64,000 bases of DNA from Pararhodobacter oceanensis (GTDB lineage: Bacteria; Pseudomonadota; Alphaproteobacteria; Rhodobacterales; Rhodobacteraceae): positions 106,432 through 170,431 of the forward strand of contig NZ_QDKM01000007.1 of the NCBI RefSeq assembly GCF_003076755.1, read 5' to 3'. Shown piece by piece: positions 37,462 to 46,463 of this stretch. The notes under the pieces were generated by a model that was not told the DNA's origin, made no database searches, and saw only the letters and a list, made by a program, of their open reading frames with translations. The position numbers and the translations under genes were made by a program. Position 1 is the first letter of the stretch, and the number at the start of each line of letters is the position of its first letter.

Positions 37462-39876
37462 ATGGCAAAAACGCTCCCTTCTGAGGTGCAGGTTGTCGTC
37501 ATCGGCGGCGGGATCGTCGGCTGCGCCACCGCCTATCATCTGGCCCATGCCGGTTGGTCGGTGGCGCTGATCGAGCGGCGCAAGCTGACCTCGGGCACGA
37601 CATGGCACGCCGCCGGTCTGGTCAGCGAGACCCAAGCCGTGCCGGTGATGTCGGCGCTGGCCAAATACGGGCTCGATCTGATGGAGCGGCTCGAGGATGA
37701 GACCGGCCAGAACACCGGTTTCAAGCGCAACGGCTCGCTGACTTTGGCGCTGACCGACGCGCGGATGGAAGAGCTGCGGCGCAAGGTCGATTACGCCCAT
37801 GGCTGCGGGCTGCGGGCCGAGGAAATCTCGACCGCGGAGGCCGAGGCGCGCTGGCCGCTGCTTTCGGCGCATGGTGGCAAGGGCGCCTTCTGGTTCCCCG
37901 GTGACGGCTATACCAACCCGATCGACACCACGATGGCGCTGGCCAAGGGCGCGCGGATGCAGGGCGCGCAGATCTTCGAGGACTGCAAGGTCGAGCGGCT
38001 GGTGATCGAGGGCGGCCGTGTGCGCGGGGTGGAGACCGAGCAGGGCATGGTGCGGGCCGAACATGTGGTGAATGCCACCGGCATGTGGGCGCGCGAGTTC
38101 GGTCTGGGCCACGGGGTCAGCCTGCCGCTACAGGCCGCCAATCATTACTATGTTGTCACCGATCCGATTGAGGGGGTCACCGGTGATCTGCCGATCCTGC
38201 GGGTGATGGATGAATACGCTTATTACAAGGAGGACGCGGGCAAGCTGTTGATCGGCTGCTCGGAGCCTAACGCCACCGCATGGCGGCCCAAGGGCGGTAT
38301 CCCCGAGCATTTCGAGTTCGACGAATTGCCCTGCGATGACGAGCATCTCTACGGGATACTCGAGGCGGCCTCGGAACGGGTGCCGGCGCTGGCTCATAGC
38401 GGTATCCGCAAGTTCTTTAACGGGCCCGAGTGTTTCACCCCCGATGCGCGCCATTATCTGGGCCCGATCACGGATGTGGCGGGGCTTTGGGTGGCGACGG
38501 GGTTCAACTCGACCGGCATCCAGAACGGCCCCGGCGCGGGCAAGGCGTTGGCGGAGTGGATCATCCACGGGCATATGACCATGGATCTGACCGATGTTGA
38601 CGCGCGCCGGATTGTGCCGGGGTTGAACGCCAGCGACTATGTGGCTGATAAAGCGGCGGAAACCCTGTCGCTGGCCTATGCGATGCATTGGCCCTTTCAG
38701 CGCAAGACCGAAGCGCGGGGCCTGCGCCGCACGCCCTATTACGGGCATCTGGTGGCAGAGGGCGCGCAGTTCGGCTCGGCCAATGGCTGGGAGCGGCCGC
38801 TGGTCTTTGCCGAGGCGTTCACCGACGGGTTCGACCGCCAGCCGTGGTTTGACGCCTGGCGCGGCGAGCATCAGGCGCTGCGCGATGATCTGGGGATGAT
38901 CGACCTGACCTTTGGCCGCTATCTGATCGACGGCGCCGAGGCCGAGGCGCAGATGCAAAGGCTTTGCGGCGCCAATATGGCGGTGCCGGTGGGGGCGCTG
39001 GTCTATACCCATATGTTCAATCCGCAAGGCGGGATCGAGGCCGATGTAACGGTCGCCCGCCTGTCCGCGACGCGCTATATGGTGATGGCCTCGGCGGGCG
39101 CCGAGCCGCAGACCGAAAGCTGGCTCAAGACGCAGCTGGCGGGGCATGGGGTGAGCGTGGTCAATGTCACCTCATCCGAGGCAACGCTGGCGATCATGGG
39201 GCCGCGCGCGCGGGACTTCCTGTCGGGGCTGACCGATGCGGATCTGTCGAATGAGGCATTCGAGTTTGGCTCGTGGCAGGCGCTTAATATCGGCTATGTG
39301 CCGGTGCGCGCCCAGCGGGTGACCTATGTTGGCGAGCTGGGCTGGGAGCTACACGCGCCCGCCGAATTCGCCCAGCAACTATTCGAGACCCTGCGCGCAG
39401 CCCCCGATGCGCCGCGGCTCTGCGGCGGTATGGCGGTGGACAGTTGCCGGATCGAGAAGGGCTTTCGCCATTGGGGCCATGATATCGGCCCGTTTGACAG
39501 TCCGGTGGACAGCGGCCTGACCTTTGCCTGCGATTTCGACACGGACTTCACCGGCAAAGACGCGATTCTGGCGCGCCGCGCTGCAGGGCCGGACAGCCGG
39601 TTGCTGTCGTTCAAGCTGGAAGATCCCGAGGCGCTGGTCTTTGGCAAGGAGCCGGTGCTGCGCGATGGCGAGATTGTCGGGCGGCTGACCTCGGCAAGCT
39701 ATGGCTGGAGCGTCGGCGGGGCCATCGGCATGGGCTATGTGCAGCGGCCTGCGGGGCAGTCGCTGGCGGAACTGGCGGCGGGGCCCTTTGAGGTGCTGGT
39801 CGCCGGTCGCAGGGTGAAAGCCACGGCCAGCCAGCGCCCGCTCTATGATCCGGGCAATGCGCGGATGCGGGGCTGA
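37462..39876 (+). CDS. FAD-dependent dehydrogenase with GcvT domain (dimethylglycine/sarcosine dehydrogenase-like), copy 2
   Basis: The 804-residue protein has the same architecture as its upstream neighbour: VVVIGGGIVGCATAYHLAHAG, GTTWHAAGLVSETQ with the covalent-FAD-type histidine, DGYTNPIDTTMALAKGAR, and GcvT parts (MFNPQGGIEADVTVARL, VTYVGELGWELH, GLTFACDFDTDFTGKDAIL). It is closer to classical sarcosine/dimethylglycine dehydrogenase than copy 1. It starts 4 bases after copy 1 ends, so the two probably act in sequence. Confidence 0.88.
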   Translation: MAKTLPSEVQVVVIGGGIVGCATAYHLAHAGWSVALIERRKLTSGTTWHAAGLVSETQAVPVMSALAKYGLDLMERLEDETGQNTGFKRNGSLTLALTDARMEELRRKVDYAHGCGLRAEEISTAEAEARWPLLSAHGGKGAFWFPGDGYTNPIDTTMALAKGARMQGAQIFEDCKVERLVIEGGRVRGVETEQGMVRAEHVVNATGMWAREFGLGHGVSLPLQAANHYYVVTDPIEGVTGDLPILRVMDEYAYYKEDAGKLLIGCSEPNATAWRPKGGIPEHFEFDELPCDDEHLYGILEAASERVPALAHSGIRKFFNGPECFTPDARHYLGPITDVAGLWVATGFNSTGIQNGPGAGKALAEWIIHGHMTMDLTDVDARRIVPGLNASDYVADKAAETLSLAYAMHWPFQRKTEARGLRRTPYYGHLVAEGAQFGSANGWERPLVFAEAFTDGFDRQPWFDAWRGEHQALRDDLGMIDLTFGRYLIDGAEAEAQMQRLCGANMAVPVGALVYTHMFNPQGGIEADVTVARLSATRYMVMASAGAEPQTESWLKTQLAGHGVSVVNVTSSEATLAIMGPRARDFLSGLTDADLSNEAFEFGSWQALNIGYVPVRAQRVTYVGELGWELHAPAEFAQQLFETLRAAPDAPRLCGGMAVDSCRIEKGFRHWGHDIGPFDSPVDSGLTFACDFDTDFTGKDAILARRAAGPDSRLLSFKLEDPEALVFGKEPVLRDGEIVGRLTSASYGWSVGGAIGMGYVQRPAGQSLAELAAGPFEVLVAGRRVKATASQRPLYDPGNARMRG

Positions 39877-39884
39877 AGGATTAG

Positions 39885-39914
39885 GGCGCAGCACCGGTTG
39901 GGGCTGCGCCTCTT
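39885..39914 (+). terminator. Stem-loop after the MttB/dehydrogenase operon
   Basis: GGCGCAGC pairs with GCTGCGCC around a 10-base loop, starting nine bases after the stop codon and followed by TCTT. The position suits a terminator, though the T tract is weak. Confidence 0.55.
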
Positions 39915-40070
39915 CAGTTTGGGCCGGTCTCTGGACGGTGCCGGTATGGGACTGAGCCGGGTTGGGTTGGCCAGTGCTGGTTGGGGCTACTCCTGTCTGT
40001 GCTATGCCCGTCTCTTCTCGATGCCGATACAAGGCCGTGCCCGTTAGGGCGGTTCGGGTTGGGCGCGTTT

Positions 40071-40096
40071 GGTGCAGCGCTGGTGGGCGCTGCACC
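40071..40096. terminator. Perfect hairpin after the MetR-like gene
   Basis: A perfect 10-bp stem, GGTGCAGCGC/GCGCTGCACC, with a 6-base loop lies just past the stop of the minus-strand regulator gene. Neither side has a T run. It may act as a bidirectional block between convergent transcripts. Confidence 0.5.
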
Positions 40097-40114
40097 CCTA
40101 AGCGCCCACCCTAT

Positions 40115-41041
40115 TCACACGATATGGAACCCGCCATTGGGCAGGCTGCACCATTCGGCCAGCAGGGCCGCGACGCGTTGGATCGGGTCTTCGGCGATCA
40201 TATCCTCGGCGCGCAGCACCACCACCCAAGGCACGGTGATGCCCTCTTCGGTCACTTGCGCGCCGATGATCCGCCCCTCGGCCAGCGCGGTCTGCAAGGC
40301 CCAGTTGGACAGCACGCTGGTGCCCAGATCCGAGGCGACCAATTCGACAATCGCCTCCGGCAGTTCCACCGTCGCCGCCCATTTCGGATAGCTCTCGGTG
40401 GGGCGGAACAGGCGGGCGAATTCGCGGTCGGGCTCAGGCACTTTGGTGTAGGTGATGAAATGCTCGCCGACGATATCCTTGCCCTCGACAAAGGCGCGGT
40501 CGGCCAGCCGGTGGTTGGGCGACATGATATACAGCAAAGGATCCTCGAACAGCGGCATGCTGGCAAGGCCCGGCTGGGCGATATCGCCGGACATCACCGC
40601 CAGATCAATATGCCGGTTAAGGACGCCGGTCAGCGGATCACTGCGCGCACCGGCCATGATCTGGATGTCGATCCCGTCTTCATGAGCCTTGAGATAGCGG
40701 ATGAACGAGGGCAGCCAGCGGTAGTTGCTGTAGGCTTCGACCGAGAGCCGCACCACATGTTGCACCCCGGCGTTCATCCGCCGCACATCCTCTTCGGCGC
40801 GGCTGAGATCGGCGAGCACACGCTCGGCCACCACCGCCATATATTCCGCCGCCGGGGTCTTGCGCAGCCGTTTGTGCATACGGGTGAATAAGGGCACATC
40901 CAGCCGCCGCTCGGCCTCGCGCAGACGGTGCGAGAGCGCCGAGGGCGTCACCCCCAGCTTGTCGGCGGCATCGGTGATCCGTCCGGTTTCAATAATTGCC
41001 TGAATCAGCTGCAAATGACGCAGATCGAGGAGGGGGCGCAT
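40115..41041 (-). CDS. MetR-like LysR-family transcriptional regulator
   Basis: The 308-residue protein opens LLDLRHLQLIQAIIETGRITDAADKLGVTPSALSHRLREAERRL. This is the MetR-type LysR domain (RHL-x-x-Q, then V-T-x-SALSHR-x-x-E-x-RL), with a full effector domain behind it. MetR controls methionine and one-carbon genes in enterobacteria and binds TGAA-N5-TTCA. A copy of that element lies ten bases upstream of this gene's start, in the 103-base gap to the divergent aminotransferase operon, so autoregulation and control of the operon are likely. The effector here may be a pathway intermediate rather than homocysteine. Confidence 0.87.
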   Translation of the reverse strand: MRPLLDLRHLQLIQAIIETGRITDAADKLGVTPSALSHRLREAERRLDVPLFTRMHKRLRKTPAAEYMAVVAERVLADLSRAEEDVRRMNAGVQHVVRLSVEAYSNYRWLPSFIRYLKAHEDGIDIQIMAGARSDPLTGVLNRHIDLAVMSGDIAQPGLASMPLFEDPLLYIMSPNHRLADRAFVEGKDIVGEHFITYTKVPEPDREFARLFRPTESYPKWAATVELPEAIVELVASDLGTSVLSNWALQTALAEGRIIGAQVTEEGITVPWVVVLRAEDMIAEDPIQRVAALLAEWCSLPNGGFHIV

Positions 41042-41050
41042 GTTCTCACC

Positions 41051-41063
41051 TGAAATTATTTCA
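41051..41063. promoter_or_regulatory. MetR-type operator TGAA-N5-TTCA in the divergent gap
   Basis: TGAAATTATTTCA is a perfect 13-base palindrome (6-1-6) that fits the consensus with a central T. It is 10 bases upstream of the MetR-like gene and 82 bases upstream of the aminotransferase start, in an AT-rich gap. This is the best candidate site for the locally encoded regulator. Confidence 0.72.
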
Positions 41064-41144
41064 ACAAAGAGAGAAAACTTCGAGATTGTTATTCAGTCAA
41101 GTAAAATGTGACGCTGAGGTAACGATCATGCTGGAGTCTGCGAT

Positions 41145-42521
41145 ATGAATTTCGACGCCAAACGCACCATCGCGCAAGATATTGCGCATCACGTGCATCC
41201 CCAATCCAACCTGCGCCAACATGCCGAACACGGGCCGACGATGATCACCCATGGCAAAGGCGTGTATATCTACGACTCGGAAGGCCGCGAGATCATGGAC
41301 GGGTTCTCGGGTCTGGGCTGTGTCAGCCTTGGCTATAACAACGAGCGGCTGGCCAATGCGGCAATGCGGCAGATGAACACCCTGCCCTTCGCGCCGACCT
41401 TCTACAACCGCTCGCATCCCAAGATTGCCGAATTGGGCGCGCGGCTGACCGGAATGGCGCCGAATGGCATGACCCGCGCGATGTTCCAATGCTCGGGCTC
41501 CGAGGCCAATGACACCGCGATCAAGCTGCTGTGGTATGCCAATACCGCGCGCGGCGAGCCCGAGCGGCGCAAGATCATCGGTCGCCACCGCGGCTATCAC
41601 GGCAATACGATTGCCACCGTGTCGCTGTCCGGCCAGCCGCATATGCACGCCAAATTCGGCCTGCCGCTGCCCGAGTTCAAACACACCGAATTGCCGAACT
41701 ACTACCGCTTCCACATCGACGGCGAGAGCGAGCGCGAGTTTTCCGCACGGATGGCGGCAAAATTCGAAGAGCTGATCCTTGCTGAAGGCCCCGAGACCAT
41801 TGCCGCGTTTTTTGCCGAACCGGCGATTTCCGGCGGGGGCGCGCTGATGCCGCCCGAGGGCTATTGGGAAGACATGCAGGCGGTGCTGCGCAAATACGAT
41901 ATCAAACTCTTGGCCGACGAAGTGGTCTGCGGGTTTGGTCGCACCGGCAATATGTGGGGCAGCGAAACCTGGGGTATCAAGCCCGATATGATCGCCTGCG
42001 CCAAAGCCCTGACCGCGGCGTTCTTCCCGCTCTCGGCGCTGATGTTCAAGGATGATCTCTATGCCGATATGATGAAGAATTCGGATGAGGTCGGCACCTT
42101 TGGCCACGGCTATACCTATGCCGGGCATCCGGTCGGCGCGGCGGTGGCGCTGGAGGCGCTCGATATCTACGACGAGATCGATCTGGTCGGTCATGTGCGT
42201 AAGGTCAGCAAGACGTTCCTCGAGCGCTGTCACGCGATGGCGGATCATCCGCTGGTCGCCGAAGTGCGCGGTGTTGGGCTGTTCTGCGGCTTTGAACTGA
42301 TGAAGGACGCGAAAACCCGCGAGCCCTTTGATCCCAAGCTGAAGGTTGGCGAGATGGTGCAGAATTTCGCCCATGACCGCGGGCTTTACCTGCGCGCGAT
42401 CGGCGACCGGATGAGCTTTATGCCGCCCTTGATCATCAATGAAGACGAGATCGAGATTGCCACCGACCGCTTCAAGGCGGCACTCGATGACACTTGGGCG
42501 GTTGTGCGCCAGAAGATCTGA
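41145..42521 (+). CDS. Class III (omega-amino acid type) aminotransferase
   Basis: The 458-residue PLP enzyme has the class III pattern: FQCSGSEANDTAIKLLWYAN (phosphate-binding region), LLADEVVCGFGRTGNMWG (Asp contacting the PLP nitrogen) and the PLP lysine Lys287 in ACAKALTAAFFP. It transfers the amino group of an amine or omega-amino acid to a keto acid. It is the first gene of an operon and is followed by an aldehyde dehydrogenase, a usual pairing for amine to aldehyde to acid conversion. GGAG lies before the ATG. Confidence 0.9.
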   Translation: MNFDAKRTIAQDIAHHVHPQSNLRQHAEHGPTMITHGKGVYIYDSEGREIMDGFSGLGCVSLGYNNERLANAAMRQMNTLPFAPTFYNRSHPKIAELGARLTGMAPNGMTRAMFQCSGSEANDTAIKLLWYANTARGEPERRKIIGRHRGYHGNTIATVSLSGQPHMHAKFGLPLPEFKHTELPNYYRFHIDGESEREFSARMAAKFEELILAEGPETIAAFFAEPAISGGGALMPPEGYWEDMQAVLRKYDIKLLADEVVCGFGRTGNMWGSETWGIKPDMIACAKALTAAFFPLSALMFKDDLYADMMKNSDEVGTFGHGYTYAGHPVGAAVALEALDIYDEIDLVGHVRKVSKTFLERCHAMADHPLVAEVRGVGLFCGFELMKDAKTREPFDPKLKVGEMVQNFAHDRGLYLRAIGDRMSFMPPLIINEDEIEIATDRFKAALDDTWAVVRQKI

Positions 42522-42671
42522 CATTGAGATGCGGGCGCGCGCCGGACCTGCGTCTGGTCTGCGCCCGCCTGCCCTGCTCTGCCCCTGCCGCATCTCCCTC
42601 GGCACGGGCGGAGCAAACCCCACTCTGCCCGCCTAACCTGCCCCCGAACCCGCATCCCAAGGAGACCCGCG

Positions 42672-44162
42672 ATGAGCCCGTTACTTGAGCCGAAACTTCC
42701 CGAGCAGGGACTGGCTGGCAGCTATATCAATGGCGCCTGGCACTGGCCTGCTTCGGGCCAGACATTGACCATCGAGAACCCCTCGCGCCGTAGCCCGATC
42801 TGCGAGGTCGGGCGTGGCGGTGCGGCCGAGATTGACCTTGCGGTGAGCGCCGCACGGGCGGCCTCGACCGGCTGGCGCGCGATGGCGGCTGCCGAGCGCG
42901 GTAAACTGCTGGCCGAATTGGGGCGGCGGTTAGAAGACAACGCCGAAGAGGTCGCGCGGGTTCTGGCGGCAGAAAGCGGCAATGCGATCAAAACCCAGTC
43001 GCGCGGCGAGGCGATGGGCGCAGCGGGCGTGTTGAAATATTACGGCGGCGTGGCGGTCGAGCAAAAGGGCGAGACCCTGCCGCTGGGCCCCGGTCTGCTG
43101 AGCTATTCGACCCGTGAGCCGCATGGCGTGGTCGGCTCGATCATCCCGTGGAACTCGCCCCTGCAATTGGGCGCGGTGAAAATCTCGATGGCGCTGGCCA
43201 CCGGCAACTGCCTGATCCTCAAACCCGCCGAGGACGCGCCCTTGGCGATCCTGAAGCTGGCCGAACTGGCCGAGGGCCTGTTCCCGCCGGGCGTGTTCAA
43301 CGTGGTGACGGGCTTGGGCGAAGAGGCGGGCGCGGCGCTGGCCAATCATCCCGGCATCGACAAAGTGTCCTTCACCGGCTCCTCCGAGGTTGGCAAGCTG
43401 ATCGGTCGCGCCACTGCCGACAGGATCGCCAAACTGACGCTGGAACTGGGCGGCAAATCACCGACCATCGTGTTTCCCGATGCGATTGCCGACGGGCGGC
43501 TGGAGAGCACCGCGCAGCAGGTGGTCAACGCGATGCGGTTCGCGCGTCAGGGCCAAAGCTGCACCGCGGGCTCACGGCTGTTTGTGCACCGCAGCATCTG
43601 GGATCAACTGATGCCCAAAGTCACCGAGAAAGCGGCGGCGCTCAAGGTCGGTGACGCGCTCGATCCCGAGGTCGATATGGGCGCGGTGATCAATGCCGAG
43701 CGTTACAGCGAAATCCGCAGCTTCATCGCCGAGGCCGAGGCGCAGGGCGCGGAATTCCTGACCGGCGCGACGCCTGCGGATGACCCCGCAGGGTTCACGC
43801 CGCAGCCGACGATCCTGAGCGGGCTCGACAACACATGGCGGATCGCCCGCGAAGAGGTGTTCGGGCCGGTGATGGTGGCGATCCCCTTTGACAGCGAGGC
43901 CGAGGTGATCGCGATGGCCAATGATACCCATTACGGGCTGGCGGCGTTTCTCTTTACCCATGACGTCAGCCGGATCACCCGGATGACCCGCGCGATTGAT
44001 GCGGGCTGGATACAGGTCAACCAGGGCGGCGGGCAGATCCCCGGCATGTCCTATGGCGGCACCAAGCAATCGGGGATGGGCAGCGAATACTCCATCGAGG
44101 GCGCGCTGGAGGCCTATACCTACCGCAAATGCGTCACCATCAATATCGAGCCCGCCGCATGA
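42672..44162 (+). CDS. Aldehyde dehydrogenase family protein
   Basis: The 496-residue protein has the ALDH motifs IIPWNSPLQLGAVK, FTGSSEVGK, the catalytic glutamate in TLELGGKSPTIV, the catalytic cysteine in RQGQSCTAGSRLF and EEVFGPVM. AAGGAGA precedes the ATG. It probably oxidises the aldehyde formed by the upstream aminotransferase. It overlaps the next gene by ATGA. Confidence 0.9.
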   Translation: MSPLLEPKLPEQGLAGSYINGAWHWPASGQTLTIENPSRRSPICEVGRGGAAEIDLAVSAARAASTGWRAMAAAERGKLLAELGRRLEDNAEEVARVLAAESGNAIKTQSRGEAMGAAGVLKYYGGVAVEQKGETLPLGPGLLSYSTREPHGVVGSIIPWNSPLQLGAVKISMALATGNCLILKPAEDAPLAILKLAELAEGLFPPGVFNVVTGLGEEAGAALANHPGIDKVSFTGSSEVGKLIGRATADRIAKLTLELGGKSPTIVFPDAIADGRLESTAQQVVNAMRFARQGQSCTAGSRLFVHRSIWDQLMPKVTEKAAALKVGDALDPEVDMGAVINAERYSEIRSFIAEAEAQGAEFLTGATPADDPAGFTPQPTILSGLDNTWRIAREEVFGPVMVAIPFDSEAEVIAMANDTHYGLAAFLFTHDVSRITRMTRAIDAGWIQVNQGGGQIPGMSYGGTKQSGMGSEYSIEGALEAYTYRKCVTINIEPAA

Positions 44163-45433
44163 GCCAGACTGACCGTTTCGGAAATCCGCTTGATCCCTCG
44201 GTGGGTTTTGCCCGTGGTGCGCTGCTTGGCGGCTCCGCCGATGAGGTGCGCCGCCTGAGCCAAGCGGGGCGTGTGGCGGCGGAGTTCGTCGCCCGCGAGG
44301 GGGGCGAGAAGATCGCCATTTGCACCGGCAACCTGCGGTTCTATCCGGTCTCGGCGCAGGATCTGCCGACGCTTTGCGAGGAATGGGTCGGACCGGGGTT
44401 ATACGGCGAGGAGTTGCGGCAGGCAGCGATTGCCCATATGGGCGGCGACGGTTCCGAGGCGGTGACGGTGATCAACCGCACCAGCGCGGCGATTGTCGCC
44501 ACGGTGCTGGCCCACGCCAAGGGGCGGCCGGTTTTGTCGCTGGTCGCTGCGGGCGACCGCGCCCATGCCTCGGTGACCCGCGGTGCGCGGCTGGCGGGGG
44601 TCGAGGTGATCGACACCCATGATCTGGCGGAACTGGAACGCCAAATTGCGGCGCAGGCTCCGGCGCTTTGCGTGATCACCACGGTGACCTCGGAACTGGC
44701 GACCCTGCCCGACGATATGACCCGCGCGGCGGTGGAATTGGCGCAGCGCGCGGGCTGCGTGGTCTTGCTGGATGAGGCGTATGGCGCGCGCTTCCGGCCG
44801 GTGCTGCTGGAGGGGGCGCCGGCGCTGTCCTTCGGTGCTGATCTGGTGGTGACCAACGCCGATAAGGCGGGGCTTTCGGGGCCGCGCGCGGGCGTGCTTT
44901 GCGGCACCGCAGCCGCTTTGGTGCCGGTGCAGGCCAAGGCCAGCGAATTGGGCATGGAGGCGCGGGCGCCGATTGCCGTGGGCGCGATGCGCAGCCTGCA
45001 GGGGTTCCGCCCCGATCTGCTGATCGAAGAGGCCCGCGACGGGGTTGATCTGGCGGATGCGCTGGCGGCGCGGTTCGGCGCTGCACGGGTCAGCCGCTCG
45101 GCCTTGGGGCCAAAGATGGATGAGCAGGATATCACCGAGATCGCGCTCGAGATTGCCGGTGCGACCGCCACCACGCGCGTCCCCGCCGAGATCACCGCCG
45201 CGGTTGGCATGTTGATGCTGCGCGACCGCGGGATTGTCACCGTCAATACACACGGGCAACCGGGCGGGCGGGTGTCGATCCGGCTGAAGCCGACCTCGGG
45301 GGCGGTTTCGCGGGCTGGCGGCGCCACGGCGGTGGCTGATTGTCTGGCCGCTGCGCTGGCGGATGTCGCCGCGCATCTTGAGGATACCGCGTGGTTCTCC
45401 GCGCTTTTGTTTGGAGAACCCGCCGATGGCTGA
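44159..45433 (+). CDS. SelA-like PLP-dependent enzyme
   Basis: The 424-residue fold-type I PLP protein resembles the selenocysteine synthase (SelA)-like group, which includes DgaE-type ammonia lyases. It has VINRTSAAIVATVLAHAKGRPVLSL, the aspartate in VVLLDEAYGARF, and the PLP lysine Lys236 in TNADKAGLSGPRAGVLCG. The DK-xx-GPxAG pattern is characteristic of SelA homologues. The operon context makes a role in selenium metabolism unlikely; elimination or cleavage of an amino acid derivative is more probable. The start is fixed by an ATGA overlap. Confidence 0.75.
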   Translation: MSQTDRFGNPLDPSVGFARGALLGGSADEVRRLSQAGRVAAEFVAREGGEKIAICTGNLRFYPVSAQDLPTLCEEWVGPGLYGEELRQAAIAHMGGDGSEAVTVINRTSAAIVATVLAHAKGRPVLSLVAAGDRAHASVTRGARLAGVEVIDTHDLAELERQIAAQAPALCVITTVTSELATLPDDMTRAAVELAQRAGCVVLLDEAYGARFRPVLLEGAPALSFGADLVVTNADKAGLSGPRAGVLCGTAAALVPVQAKASELGMEARAPIAVGAMRSLQGFRPDLLIEEARDGVDLADALAARFGAARVSRSALGPKMDEQDITEIALEIAGATATTRVPAEITAAVGMLMLRDRGIVTVNTHGQPGGRVSIRLKPTSGAVSRAGGATAVADCLAAALADVAAHLEDTAWFSALLFGEPADG

Positions 45434-46439
45434 CGCTGCGCTGATCACCCGTCTGGATGACCGTCTCGATCAATTGGTCAATATCGACATTGGCGAACGC
45501 GGGGTCGAGCATCTGTTTGCTGCCGCGCGCGCGTTGCAGGGCGGCTCGCTGGTCGGTGCCGCTGCCGATGCGCTGATGGCGGTGCCCGAGGGCGGCACGG
45601 TGGTGATGACCACCGGCTCGGTCTCGCGCGCATGGATCACCCCGGAACTGGGCGAAAACGACGGACCTTCGGGCGCGGCGGCGGTGGCCCGCGCGCTGGT
45701 CATGGCGCGCAACGCTACCTGCGTGATGCTCTGCGAGGCGACGCTTTTGCCCGCGATCCGCGCGGTGATGCAGGCGAGCGGGTTGTTTCCGGTCACATTT
45801 GAGCAAGCCCAGATCGCCCGCGACGACCGTAGCCTTGCCACGATTGTCATGCTGCCCTTTGCCACCGATGATGAGGGCGGCGCGCGTGAGGCGGTGGCGC
45901 TTTTGGATCACCTCCAGCCCGATCTGCTGTTCTCGACCGAGCGTGTCGGGCGCAATGATAAGGGCGTCTACCATTCGATGCGCGGCATTGATTACGGGAT
46001 GGGCCGCGCGCGTATTGATCTGCTGTTTGACGAGGGTCTGCGGCGCGGCATTCCGACGGTTGCGGTGGGCGATGGCGGCAACGAGATCGGCATGGGCCGT
46101 GTTGCCGCGCATGTCACCGCGCATGTGCCTTATGGCGACACCTGCCAATGCGGCTGCGGCGGCGGGATCGGCGCGGTGACAAGCTGCGATGTGCTGGTTA
46201 CTGCCGCCTGCTCGAACTGGGGCTGCACCGCGATTGCCGCCGCGATGGCCGCCCGCGCTGGCGCCGCGAAACTGCTGCACACCCCCGAACGCGAGGCGCT
46301 GCTACTCGATACGATGGTGGCCAATGGGTTGATCAATTCCACCCATGGGCTGGTCGATGACAGCGTCGACGGCTTCCCCCGCCACAGCCATCTTGCCATT
46401 GCCGAACTCTGCCGATCCATTGTCAGCCGGGCGCTGTGA
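45426..46439 (+). CDS. D-glutamate cyclase-like (DUF4392) protein
   Basis: The 337-residue protein contains TGSVSRAWITPELGENDGPSGAAAVARAL, ERVGRNDKGVYHSMRG and PTVAVGDGGNEIGMG. These are hallmarks of the glutamate cyclase C-terminal domain (DUF4392). The mammalian relative interconverts D-glutamate and 5-oxo-D-proline. A Cys-rich turn (DTCQCGCGGGIGAVTSCD) follows. The start overlaps the upstream gene by 8 bases. Its presence beside three PLP enzymes suggests a glutamate- or pyroglutamate-like intermediate. Confidence 0.8.
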   Translation: MADAALITRLDDRLDQLVNIDIGERGVEHLFAAARALQGGSLVGAAADALMAVPEGGTVVMTTGSVSRAWITPELGENDGPSGAAAVARALVMARNATCVMLCEATLLPAIRAVMQASGLFPVTFEQAQIARDDRSLATIVMLPFATDDEGGAREAVALLDHLQPDLLFSTERVGRNDKGVYHSMRGIDYGMGRARIDLLFDEGLRRGIPTVAVGDGGNEIGMGRVAAHVTAHVPYGDTCQCGCGGGIGAVTSCDVLVTAACSNWGCTAIAAAMAARAGAAKLLHTPEREALLLDTMVANGLINSTHGLVDDSVDGFPRHSHLAIAELCRSIVSRAL

Positions 46440-46463
46440 CGCCCCCCATTCAGGACCCCCTAG

